From NCBI RefSeq assembly GCF_000708205.1, contig NW_014575561.1:1114577-1178576 (forward strand): 64,000 nt of DNA. The letters run 5' to 3'. Position numbers and translations under genes: made by a program. The stretch is from Mixia osmundae IAM 14324 (Eukaryota; Basidiomycota; Mixiomycetes; Mixiales; Mixiaceae). Positions 46,936 through 56,002 of the stretch are shown piece after piece. How positions within the stretch are numbered: the first letter of the stretch is position 1; each line of letters opens with the position of its first letter. The notes below the pieces were generated by a model that worked only from the letters and a program-made list of their open reading frames with translations, was not told the DNA's origin and made no database searches.

Positions 46936-48096
46936 CTAGCCCGCAGCTTTCGTGTCGAGCGCTCGACCAACGCGACGGGAGCTGCAGCGCCGCGAGCACA
47001 GCGATTCTCCGCGAGCATGTCCAAGCCTCATATTGATCATCACTTTGCGCTCCTCATCAGCTTCAAATACTATTATCGAGGTTAGGCCCACAGCGCTCGA
47101 GAAACCGATCTGCCCTTTCCCTTGCGCTTCTGCACCTTTGATATCGCGATACGTCCAACAGCGCCGCGAGCTCAGCGCTACTAAGCAAAGCAGCGGACGC
47201 ATGTCATGCACGGTCTGAGCGAGACGCACGATCACTACGCATGCTATCGCCCATGGGTTGCGCGCAGCGCACGCTAGACCAGCAAATGTCTACGTACATA
47301 TCGGCGTTGCCCGGCTCCAGCTGCTCTCTGTGATTACAGGCAGACACAGGGCCGCGAGACTGAAAAATGTCCGCTCGCTGTACCGTTGCCTATCGCTCGT
47401 CAGCACCATGCCGTCTCGAACGAGCAATCGTGCCGACGTTGAGCGTCCCGAGCTTGATGCGGCCAGTGACCGACCTCGATGCGCATGAATGCACAGCCTA
47501 GCGGAAAAGAGACAGTCAAGATCCGGCTCCGATTCGCCTTCGTGAGGTTAGCAACGCATTGCGCAAGCTTCTCATCTTAATCGGTGTGAGGAAGAGGCCG
47601 TTATCGCTACGCCTGCAATCGAAGCGCAGGACCGACCAACAGTCCACAGAGTGACCTGGTAGCCAATCGATCCTGAAATGTGATCTGTGGCAGCACGCCA
47701 AAATCAGTGCGCCCTTTATGTGCGGTGGCGATAAGCACATTTGTAGTCAGTCTGTCTCCAGAGTTCAGGCACGGCCCAAGACGTCCACGGTGACTGCACA
47801 CCGTGCAAGTCAAGCGGATCTCTGCGTGCATCGTACCGCTCGCGACGCATGAGCGATTGCGTGCGAAGCGCACGTGCATCAAGCTCCACGCTTAGCGGAC
47901 TCAGAGACACAGACTGGACACGTCAGGCCAACAGATGCGTACTGCTCCGCGACACCACCTCGGCAGCCACGTCGTTTCGGATTCGCCCGAAGAGGATGTC
48001 CTACTGAAGCGCGTAAAGCTTCTGGACTGAGCAATGGGGCTGATCTGGATCATCCGGCGGGATGGGTAGACAAGTGATGCTGTTTGGGGCGAATAT
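46936..48096. other. Gap left of the secreted-protein cluster
   Basis: About 1.16 kb without a supported gene. The right-hand 200 bp (from about 47900) are homologous to 49138-49333 and form the downstream flank of the tandem duplication. Minus-strand frames at 47607-47882 and 46936-47235 show no family motifs (no CxxxC or SGCG), so I found no fifth copy, though a heavily decayed one cannot be excluded. Confidence 0.4.
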
Positions 48097-48839
48097 TCAG
48101 CATGTGTTCGAGTCAGCACGACACGGCTCACTCGATGCCACCGAATGGAATACGGTAACACTCTGGGCCGCTTGCTGTGCAGTGGACCTTGGGATATACT
48201 TCAGGCGGATCGAAGCGCTCTGCATCGCCGGTGCGGCCATTAGGATCGCTACCGTGGGACTTATGCACGGCTCACTGTTTCGAATGGGCGTGTAGCCCAT
48301 GATCGTCTTCACTGCGCAAGATTGAGCGAGTGCCGCCCCACAGTCGCTGCCACGTACTGCAATAATGCTTTTCGCAGCAGGTATCGACAAAGGGAACTGC
48401 CGAGAGATCAGCAATGTGCTTTGTAGCTACGAAGTGCATATACTGTGGGTCGGGGTCGTGACGTTCCAGCAGATCTCTACCTCCTTGTCGACAGTGTTTG
48501 GGTATGCTGGCGGTGCATCTCTTGCCGAGCAGCTGGGCCGTTGGACTGCAGCCTCGCGATCGCTGCTCCACTACAGCTGCCTATCAGCCTCGAGACATCT
48601 CGACCAACAGACATGTCAACCTCGACCATCCCACATCCACTGGTCCAATGTCTGTCATCGATGCGCACATGCGTGAATCCGCCGGGAACGAGGTAGTCAA
48701 AGTAGGTATCCGTAAATCTTTCGAGGGGATAGCAATGCAGTGCGCATGGTTCCCAACCTATCCGATATTGTGCCGAGGGCGCTACTGCCACACCCGCGTT
48801 CCAGAGAGCAAGACCAAGCAACCCTCCAACGATCCTCAT
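48097..48839 (-). CDS. Secreted cysteine-rich protein, cluster member 1
   Basis: Unrecognised family. Five exons (complement): 48621-48839, 48444-48570, 48358-48396, 48253-48311, 48097-48219; 188 residues. A signal peptide of about 19 residues (LLGLALWNAGVAVA) is followed by APSAQYRIGWEPCALHCYP, then HWTSGCGMVE, an intron, WSSDREAAVQRPSC, VDKEVEICW, an intron, HIPFVDTCCEKHYC, an intron, then KTIMGYTPIRNSEPC and the end ADSNTC. The introns (50, 47, 46 and 33 nt) were fixed by comparing four copies: all lie at the same codon positions and phases (0, 1, 1, 0). Reading through intron 3 instead gives a shorter tail ending at 48272 that copy 2 does not share. Probably secreted and disulfide-bonded; function unknown. 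Confidence 0.75.
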
Positions 48840-49333
48840 GACAGTTTCTCGATTGGTGAAACGCAATTTGTAGCAGCACGCAACCAGACGGGCATTCTCC
48901 ACTCGCGGAGGCGACGAGCACGTTGGCAATTCACACCGTCTCCTGAGCGTTACAGTCGAACGCTGGGGCTTAAATGCGACACACCGCCCTCGAAGCAAGT
49001 TGAGCGAATCTCAGTGAGCTTTCGGCGGCTTTTTACAATTCAACTTCTCGGCGTAGGATCGGATCTTTTAGCAGCAAGCCGAGGTCTGGTACTCACAGCG
49101 ACTGATATTCGACCGCGACTGCCAAATTCAGCGCATTCAGAGACCTGCAGTGAACACCTCACGCCGACAGACGCGCACAGCTCTGCGTCTTCATCTCGGC
49201 AGCTACGTCATTTCAGACATGTCCGGATGGGCCGTTCTACTGAACTGCAGAGAGGTTCAAGACTGAACAGTGGGGCTGGGTCGGTTCATCTGGCGCGATA
49301 GGCAGACAAGTGATGCTGTCGGAGGCGAGAAAG
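48840..49333. other. Intergenic region between cluster members 1 and 2
   Basis: 494 bp. The right part (49138-49333) is the duplicated 3' flank of member 2; the left part is the presumed promoter of member 1 and has no counterpart upstream of member 2. No gene was seen. Confidence 0.5.
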
Positions 49334-50084
49334 TCAGCAGATGTGCACGCAAGCGTACTGAAGCTCACTCGATACCACCAGGCGGGATGCTGTAACAATC
49401 TGGGCTTTTTGCTGTGCAGTGAACCTTGGCATACACTTGGGGCGGATCGAAACGGCCTGCGTCGCCCGCGCGGCCAGTCAGATCGCCACCGTGGAGTTGG
49501 GGGCCGGCTCACTGTTTCGAATAGGCGTGTAGCCCATGACGGTTTTCACTGTGCAAGGCTCCAGCAAGTACCGCCATATGGATGAGTCTACGCACTGCAA
49601 TACTGCTTGTCGCAGCAAGAATCGACGAACGGGACTGCCGAGCCGTCAGCAGTGTATCTTTCAGCCACGAAGCGCAACTACTGTGGCTCGGGGTTGTGAT
49701 TGTCCAGCAGATCTCCACTTCTTTGTCGACATTGTCTGGACGTTTTGGTGGTGCATACTTTGCCAAGCAGCTTGGCCGTTTGACTACCTCCTTGCGATCG
49801 CTGCTCCACTGCAGACGCCTGTCAGCCGCGAATTAAGCTCGGCAAGCAGTCATGTTGACCTGGACGATCCCACAGCCACTAGTCCAATGTCCCTCTTCAA
49901 TGCGCATGAGAGTGAACCCGCCAGGCGCTATGAAGTCAAAGTAGGTGTCCGTGAATCCTTCACGAGGATAGCAATGCGATGCGCATGGTTCCCAACCTAT
50001 ACGATACTTCGCTGAGGGTGCTACCGCCACACCTGCCTGACAAACAGCAAGAGCAAGAGCGAGCAAAAGTCCAGGGAACGACAT
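49334..50084 (-). CDS. Secreted cysteine-rich protein, cluster member 2
   Basis: Tandem paralogue of member 1; 190 residues. Exons (complement) 49860-50084, 49682-49808, 49596-49634, 49490-49548, 49334-49456. Signal peptide LLLALALAVCQAGVAVA; then APSAKYRIGWEPCASHCYP, FTDTYFDFIAPGGF, HWTSGCGIVQ, WSSDRKEVVKRPSC, DKEVEICW, HIPFVDSCCDKQYC, KTVMGYTPIRNSEP and a last exon with SIRPKCMPRFTAQQKAQ ending CVHIC. Exons 2 to 5 have exactly the lengths of member 1 (127, 39, 59, 123 nt). The unspliced frame meets stops in introns 1, 3 and 4, so splicing of even the 33-nt intron (49457-49489) is required for a full protein. If that intron is not removed, the protein ends after NSTVAI. Function unknown. Confidence 0.72.
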
Positions 50085-50267
50085 GATGGCCACTGAAGAG
50101 AAGACAAAGATAGCAAGAAGAGGAGCTGCGCGGTATGGCGTGATGACAAGAAAAATGCAGAGACTCTCCTGACCGTCTCGACAGGCGCGCGCATGTCTCA
50201 AGTGCCGAAAGCGCAAAGTGCAGTAGGTCAAACACGGCCAAAATCTCCATGCTGCATGTGAGCCTCT

Positions 50268-51093
50268 TCAAACACGCATAGGGCCGGCAGATTCCCTAAC
50301 AGAGCAGTACAGCACGCCTGCCTCGTCGGGCGGGACGAATGCACATGGCACACTAATGGCAATGATCTCAGCGCTGTCGAGCTTGGTCTGAGGGATGCTG
50401 GCGTACATGAGGCCCTGTGGAGGCAGGCCTGCACATCTCGGAGGGCCCCGCTTGCAAATGAGGGCCGCCGACGTATTTGGTCTGTCAAAGTGACCTGCGC
50501 AAAGCTGAGAGTCTGCGTTATTGCACAAGCCTCGGTGCACGCACGATTGTTCCGTGGAGCAAGGCCGACTTGGGCTCGCACTGCAGCAGGATAAGCGCCG
50601 CAGCATGAAACCATTGTATCCCTACTCATGTATCGTTTTTGACAGCAAGATTCGATCCACGTGTCTGAGCACCGAATGAGCGCCTACGATGATAGCGCAG
50701 CCTGAACGTACCACTGGTAGGCGTCTTGACCTTCCATGACATGTCCAGATATTTCTCAATGACCGGAGGAGACACGAGGGCATCCGGTGCCGAGCAATCC
50801 GGTGCATCCACCGCATACGAGCGTTCGGTCGACCACTGCAAGCTCGTGCGGTCGTCAAGCTCAGTAAGCTTCAGTAGAGATCTTCGAACTTCTACGATAC
50901 CGCAGCCAGATCTGTAGAGCTGGCGGTCCAGGCGAGAATACGTAAAGCTAGGCGGAAAAATATAGACAACGCCCTCTGAGGTGTGTTGTGGCACAGGCGG
51001 ACACTGGATCACACAATTATCCCATTCGAGACGGTAGGTTGCTGATGGAGCTATGACTGTTCGGACCAACAAGAGAAGAGAGAGCAGCATCAT
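50268..51093 (-). CDS. Secreted cysteine-rich protein, diverged cluster member 3
   Basis: Diverged paralogue, 210 residues. Exons (complement) 50890-51093, 50715-50835, 50626-50664, 50495-50580, 50268-50450. Signal peptide MLLSLLLLVRTVIA; then APSATYRLEWDNCVIQCPP, YIFPPSFTYSRLD, YRSGCGIVE, WSTERSYAVDAPDC, MSWKVKTPTN, WIESCCQKRYM, VGLAPRNNRACTEAC and a last exon with RGPPRCAGLPPQ ending in the region CSVRESAGP. The four intron positions match members 1 and 2, including the 39-nt exon 3. Two family cysteines are missing together (see findings). Intron 1 happens to be open in frame, so an unspliced reading looks like a longer single exon; the other copies argue for splicing. Confidence 0.7.
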
Positions 51094-51590
51094 CAGGGCT
51101 GGTTTGGCTGTGCGACCAGCCAACACGCTGGCGCGCTCGCGTCGATCTGTGTGCTGTAAGGTGGAGACATGGAGGGGCCGTCTTCTCACTCCACATCGCG
51201 CACGCCAGCACGCAACCGAATTTAGACTTCTCAAAGCTTTAGAGGGTCAATTTCCAGCTCGAGTGTCCGCTCTCCAGCGCCATGCATCGGGCTCGCTGAT
51301 CGACTGCAGACGTTGCATTCCTCCCAAAGAGTCTGGAGACAGTGAACCGAGCCCTATGACACGTTGCCGATCTCTGCAACTCTGCAGAAAGGCTGATTCG
51401 GCTCGTCAGGCTCGACAAAATTGCAAGCAATCCTGTTGGGCTGCAAAATTAGCAGTTGCACCGTCATTGCAGCGAAAATCCGGACTGCATGCCGTCCCTA
51501 GCGATGTGCTGACATTGTCTACCTTTCCTGGTGCATGTGACCACAGGTTAGACTCGAGGCGGACCGAAATGACCTGTACGCGAATCATCG
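51094..51590. other. Intergenic region between cluster members 3 and 4
   Basis: 497 bp between the start of member 3 and the end of the member 4 remnant. Open frames on the plus strand here are antisense or chance frames without motifs. Presumed promoter of member 3. Confidence 0.4.
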
Positions 51591-52194
51591 TTAGGCAGAG
51601 ATACCGTTGCACTTTGAAGAGACTGCTTGCGATTGTAAAAAGGCGCCGAGCCTGCATTGGCGATCACTGTTCTGGCTTCAGCAAGGCGACAAGCAAGATG
51701 AAGAGTGAGGTACTGCAAACCTTGAGCTTACAGCACTCGTTGACGAATGCAACTGTCATACGCTCAGAATAGCATATGCAGAGGCGCCCCATTTCACGCA
51801 CTAGGCGTCGAGGCGATGACCTCCCAACATACTTCGACGTCTTTGTCCTCAATCACGGGGTTTTACGATCAGTGTCATGTGCCGAGCAGGTAGGCCTCAA
51901 GACGGCGTTTGGGCGCTCGCTACTCCACTACGAGCTTGTCGTAAGTGGTAGATATGCTGAAGAGGGTAGCATAGCAAACATTTATCACGCCGCACCCCCG
52001 AGACGCGATAGGCATTGGGATCAATGCGTATTGCAGAAGTTCCGGGTGGCAGGAGGGTAGAAAAAGCTCTCTGTTGTGAGGCCTGCCTTGGCAGGGCAAT
52101 TTATGGCGCATGGATCCCATGCAAGCCGATACCGCGCAGCAGGGGCGACAACTGTCGCAAATAAAGCTGCTAAGAGAGCGCAAATCCTCAGCAT
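51591..52194 (-). pseudogene. Degenerate fourth member of the secreted cysteine-rich family
   Basis: The outline of the family is kept. It has a signal-peptide-like start (ALLAALFATVVA), APAARYRLAWDPCAINCPA, GCGV before the first intron, then WSSERPNAVLRPTC, VEVCW, AFVNECC and KVC, with splice sites at the same places (intron about 51928-51979, a 39-nt exon at 51714-51752). The reading frame is interrupted about twice, so it is probably broken, unless the sequence has errors there. It is the copy nearest NOP56 and shares a 174-bp divergent spacer with it. Confidence 0.6.
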
Positions 52195-52367
52195 GGAAGC
52201 TAGTAGGTGTTTTTGGGGAGCTATGTAGATGGCTGTAAGGGAGTTGAGCAGCGGCTACTGTGGCGTCGCTCAAAGAAAGCAAAGGTGCTTCCCCGCACGC
52301 TCCGTCTGTGGCGCGCCCTGTCCTCCAACCTTTGCTTCTGAAATTTGAGACAGCCGCTTGGTGCAGG

Positions 52368-54175
52368 ATGTCGCATGCGCTGTTCGAGACAGCCGCCGGC
52401 TATGCGCTGTTCAGTGTCAGTCTACAGGAGGAGATCGGACAGAAGACCAAATCTGTGCAGGTAAGCCTTTTCTTGTTCTTGCGAGCAACGACAAAATTGA
52501 CGACTCGAGAGGACAGGAGAGCATCTCAGATTATGGCAAGTTCAGCAGGATCGTCAAGCTTGCTAGCTTCTATCCCTTCAAAGACGCCGCCCATGCGCTC
52601 GAGAATGCCAACGACATCAGTGAGGGCATCATGAACGAGCACTTACAGTCTATGCTCGACTTGGCTTTCGCCTCCAACAAGAAGTCTGTCGTGCTCAGCG
52701 TAGAGGACAGAGCCCTGGCAGGAGCAATCAAATCTGGTGTCGGCATCGAGTGCGATAGTTCAGAGAGAGCGTTGGAAGTCATCAGGGGGATCAGGACGCA
52801 TATCGAGAAATTGCTGCCTGACTTGCAAGACGGAGATGTGGAGCGAGCTCAGCTCGGTCTCGGTCATGCTTACTCGAGAGCGAAAGTCAAGTTCAACGTC
52901 AATCGATCCGATAACATGATCATCCAGGCTATCGCATTGCTGGACCAAATGGACAAGGACGTCAATACATTTGCCATGCGCGTTCGCGAGTGGTACGGCT
53001 GGCATTTCCCCGAGCTCTACAGGCTCGTGCCTGACAACAACCAATACGCCAAAGTTGTGCAATTGCTCGGCGACAAGTCGAAGCTCACAGACGACATACT
53101 GCCCACTCTCTCCGAGCTATTGGACGACAATGAGATCCTCGCAAAGAACGTCCTCGATGCCTCCAGATCAAGCATGGGGACCGACATCTCGCCTATCGAT
53201 CTCATCAATATTTCCAACTTTGCATCTCGCGTCATACACCTGTTTGCCTATCGAAAATCGCTCCAAATCTATCTCTCTGAAAAAATGGGTCTCGTTGCGC
53301 CGAATCTGGCCAGTCTGATCGGCGACACTGTTGGGGCAAGACTGATATCGCATGCCGGCTCGCTCACCAACTTGAGCAAGTACCCCGCTTCGACCGTGCA
53401 GATTTTAGGTGCAGAGAAGGCTCTATTCAGAGCACTCAAGACAAAAGGCAATACACCCAAGTATGGTCTGATCTATCATGTGAGCTCTTCTCATCAACAG
53501 TCTGCGAGAGCTTTGCTGATCGACGTCTCCAGAGCACGTTCATCGGCAGAGCAGGGCAGAAGAACAAGGGCCGGATCTCTCGCTTCCTCGCGAACAAGTG
53601 CTCAATCGCATCTCGAATCGATTGTTATGCCGACACACCAACGACCAAATTCGGCGAAGCGCTGCGAGGGCAAGTCGAAGAGCGACTCGAATTCTATGAG
53701 AAAGGATCCAATCCGAGCAGAAACTCTGCTGTGATGGCCAAGGTCATGGCTGGCCTCGCAGCAGAAGGCGAAGTCATCGGCGTGCAGGACGAGTCTATCG
53801 TGCACGGCGGGGAAGTCGAGCTGAGCAAGAAGGACAAGAAGAAGAAGGACAAGAAGCGCAAGTCTGACGTCATGGAGGTCGATCAGAGCATCGTCACAGA
53901 GTCTGGCGAGCTAGTGAAGAAGGATAAGAAGAAGAAGCGCAAGAGCGATGCCGTCAGTCACTCCTGTGCTCCAGCCGCGCACCTGATTGACTCATTCTTT
54001 TTTTACACAGGACACGACGATGGACATCGACACATCGATCAGCAAGAAGAAGCACAAGAAGTCTAAAGAGGTTGCGGCAGATGCTGCAGCTGCACCTATC
54101 ATCGGTGATGCGACGCCGGCTACCAGTCCAGTCAAAGAGAAGAAGAGCAAGAAGGACAAGAAAGCCAACGCGTGA
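52368..54175 (+). CDS. NOP56: Box C/D snoRNP core protein Nop56
   Basis: Protein of 546 residues; exons 52368-52460, 52517-53479, 53533-53952, 54011-54175. NOP5N domain: [20 protein letters not shown] and [25 protein letters not shown] region: [40 protein letters not shown]. Nop domain: [57 protein letters not shown], then [20 protein letters not shown] and [21 protein letters not shown] lysine-rich KKDKKKK/KKKRKS tail follows. Nop56 guides 2'-O-methylation of rRNA with fibrillarin and Nop58. The tail intron 53953-54010 has a long T run before its acceptor. Confidence 0.97.
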
Positions 54176-54627
54176 TCGATCGGCGCATGATGATGTGATC
54201 ATGATGTACTATCTTTGTATGCATTCGTATATTGCTGCAACGCCGACAGCTCGACAACAGCGCAGTCTAGTCAGACAGTTTCATGGCGCAGATCCCTTGA
54301 TCAATAACAAATAGCAAAACGCGTCGAATTGACGCGATGTCAACTTGACCTTCTGCGATTCTGCTCTTGTTTTCCGGCTTGGCTGCCATGACGCCACACG
54401 ATCTCCCTCGCTCTGTCACCGCCTTTGTTGAGCCATCTACGCTCACACTATTTTCGAAGGTCAGGCTAAGCTAAAGAAGGTCTGGCACCGCTCCGGCTTC
54501 ACGCACTTGAGTACATCGACACACGCCCGCAAGGCACCACTTTGGAGGAACACCTCTGCACAGACCCCAGCATACAGAGTAACACCGACGCATTCTCCTC
54601 ACGGATTGACACTCGCATACACTGACA
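54176..54627. other. Intergenic region NOP56 to DPBB protein
   Basis: 452 bp holding the NOP56 3' end and the promoter of the secreted DPBB protein; the last 130 bp before the ATG are CA- and CT-rich, as in leaders of highly expressed fungal genes. No gene was seen. Confidence 0.4.
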
Positions 54628-55912
54628 ATGGCAACTTCACTCACTGCACTTCTCATCGCCCTCGCGGCGACTTCAACCTACGCGGCATCGAGCGTAGACA
54701 GCACGCAGGCGCTGGTCGGTCGCTCAACCAGCGCTGTCGCTTCTTACAGTCTACTTGAGCAGCTCTCTGTCAATTATGTCGTCCCGACTGTCTCGAATCG
54801 TACACAACCCAAGCACTGGGCGACAAGTATCTTGGAGCCTTATTCTACTGTAAGCCGCTCCCTGCGCGCTCATACCTGATGCTGACCGACACCGGCAGTA
54901 TCATACCCGATACATTCTGATCGGATGCCCAAAGAAGCATAATACGGCCTTTTACCACACCTGCTGCCACCCTCGGCATGTCAAAGCGGACATTCACAAG
55001 TGGCCAAAGAAGTGCATGGCATCATCATACCTGACAAAGCATCACAATGGCACCGTCAGTGGTACTTCAGCCAACACGACCACGATCGCAAAGAACACGA
55101 CAGTCGCATCGCACACTGCACAAATATCAAGGCAAGATGTGCGCGTGGTCAAGAAGGCAAAGAAGACGGTCAAGACTACAGCTGCGCAGAAGAAGAAGGA
55201 GCAAGAGGCATATGCTGCCGCACTTGCTGCTCATCACAAAGCAGTAGCCGCTGCGAAGAAGGCAGCAGACGAGGAGGCAGCCGCAAAGGCAAGCAAGCAT
55301 AAGAAGACTGCCGCTGCGGCGAAAGCAAAGGCTGCCGCTGAGGCAAAGGCTGCTGCGAAGGCGAAGGCCGCTGAAAAGGCAGCAGCTGGAAAGGCAGCAG
55401 CAGCTAAAGCAGCGGCTGAGAAGAGAGCTGCCGCGGAAGCAGCAGCAGCAGCAAAGAAGGCAGCCGCAGCGAAGAAGGCGGCAGCGGCAGCGAAAAAGGC
55501 CGCGGCAGCTAAGAAAGCCAAAAAGGTCTCATTCTCGTCGGGCAGCGGCAGCAAAGCAGTATCAACTGCTTCTAGCTCCTCACAATGGTTCTCTGGCGGC
55601 GTCGCTACATTCTTCTACCAGAACGTTATCGCCGAAGGCAACGCAGGTGCATGTGGCCATGTCAACTCGGACAGCGCAAAGATTGTCGCGCTACAGACGC
55701 AGATGTATGGCAATCTGGGCGCGGTGTCTTCGCATTGCGGCCAGAAAGTCTTGATTACCCGGACTGACACAGGCGCTTCCGTCGTCGCAACTGTTGCTGA
55801 TGCTTGCCCAACATGCAGCAACCCTCACTCGCTCGACCTGTCAGTCGGCGCCTTTACTGCTATTGCGACAGAAGCAGAAGGTATGGTGCCCATCAAGTGG
55901 CAGTTTATGTAA
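54628..55912 (+). CDS. Secreted double-psi beta-barrel (expansin/barwin-like) protein with Ala/Lys linker
   Basis: Secreted protein of 411 residues; exons 54628-54849 and 54899-55912 (49-nt intron). Signal peptide SLTALLIALAATSTYA. Residues 75-130 contain several Cys, His and Trp (YILIGCPKKHNT, FYHTCCHPRHVKADIHKWPK) and may be a small binding module. Residues 155-295 are almost only Ala, Lys, Glu and Gly in AAK/AEAK-type repeats, predicted as a long single alpha-helix. The C-terminal 115 residues are a DPBB domain as in expansin-like and RlpA-like proteins: VATFFYQNVIAEGNAGACGH, VLITRTDTGASVVATVADAC, CSNPHSLDLSVGAFTAIA and PIKWQF. Probable cell-wall or host-interface protein; no catalytic claim. 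Confidence 0.82.
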
Positions 55913-56002
55913 GCGTGCAGCACTTGCGCCGCTGAAGCTATTGGTGACCGGCTCATCTGTTGTGCCTTGTAACACCGTGCTCGATGCACCATTTGCGTTT
56001 CG

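Larger units (their letters stand above)
47900..50085 (-). repeat. Tandem duplication of a roughly 0.95-kb unit at a 1.24-kb spacing
   Basis: The segment about 47900-48840 aligns by eye with about 49138-50085. The spacing is 1237 bp at the 3' flank and stop codons and 1245 bp at the start codons. The similarity covers the whole gene, all introns and roughly 200 bp of 3' flank, but fades upstream of the start codons. Landmarks in both units: ATTCGAAACAGTGAGCC on the minus strand and CTCGGCAGC[CT]ACGTC on the plus strand. Many substitutions show that the copy is not very recent. Confidence 0.8.

Noticed and set aside
47607-47882. Possible fifth copy of the secreted family left of member 1
   Set aside because: Neither frame shows CxxxC, SGCG or the WS..R exon start; only the downstream 3' flank similarity is supported.
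48272-48396. Longer exon 3 of cluster member 1 ending at 48272
   Set aside because: Reading on gives a tail that member 2 cannot share because of a stop. Splicing at GTACGT (48357) and the matching donor in member 2 yields homologous C termini in three copies.
50836-50889. Member 3 read as one long exon through its first intron
   Set aside because: The stretch is open, but the other three copies have stops or frame shifts at the same place, and the GT and AG sites are conserved.
52260-52367. Upstream extension of NOP56 with a second FETAA-like stretch
   Set aside because: The FETAA similarity is a short chance or duplicated run in the leader; the family start is at [15 protein letters not shown] (52368).
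55234-55554. Antisense Ala/Phe-rich frame opposite the DPBB linker
   Set aside because: It is the complement of the Ala/Lys repeat and has no start context or homology.
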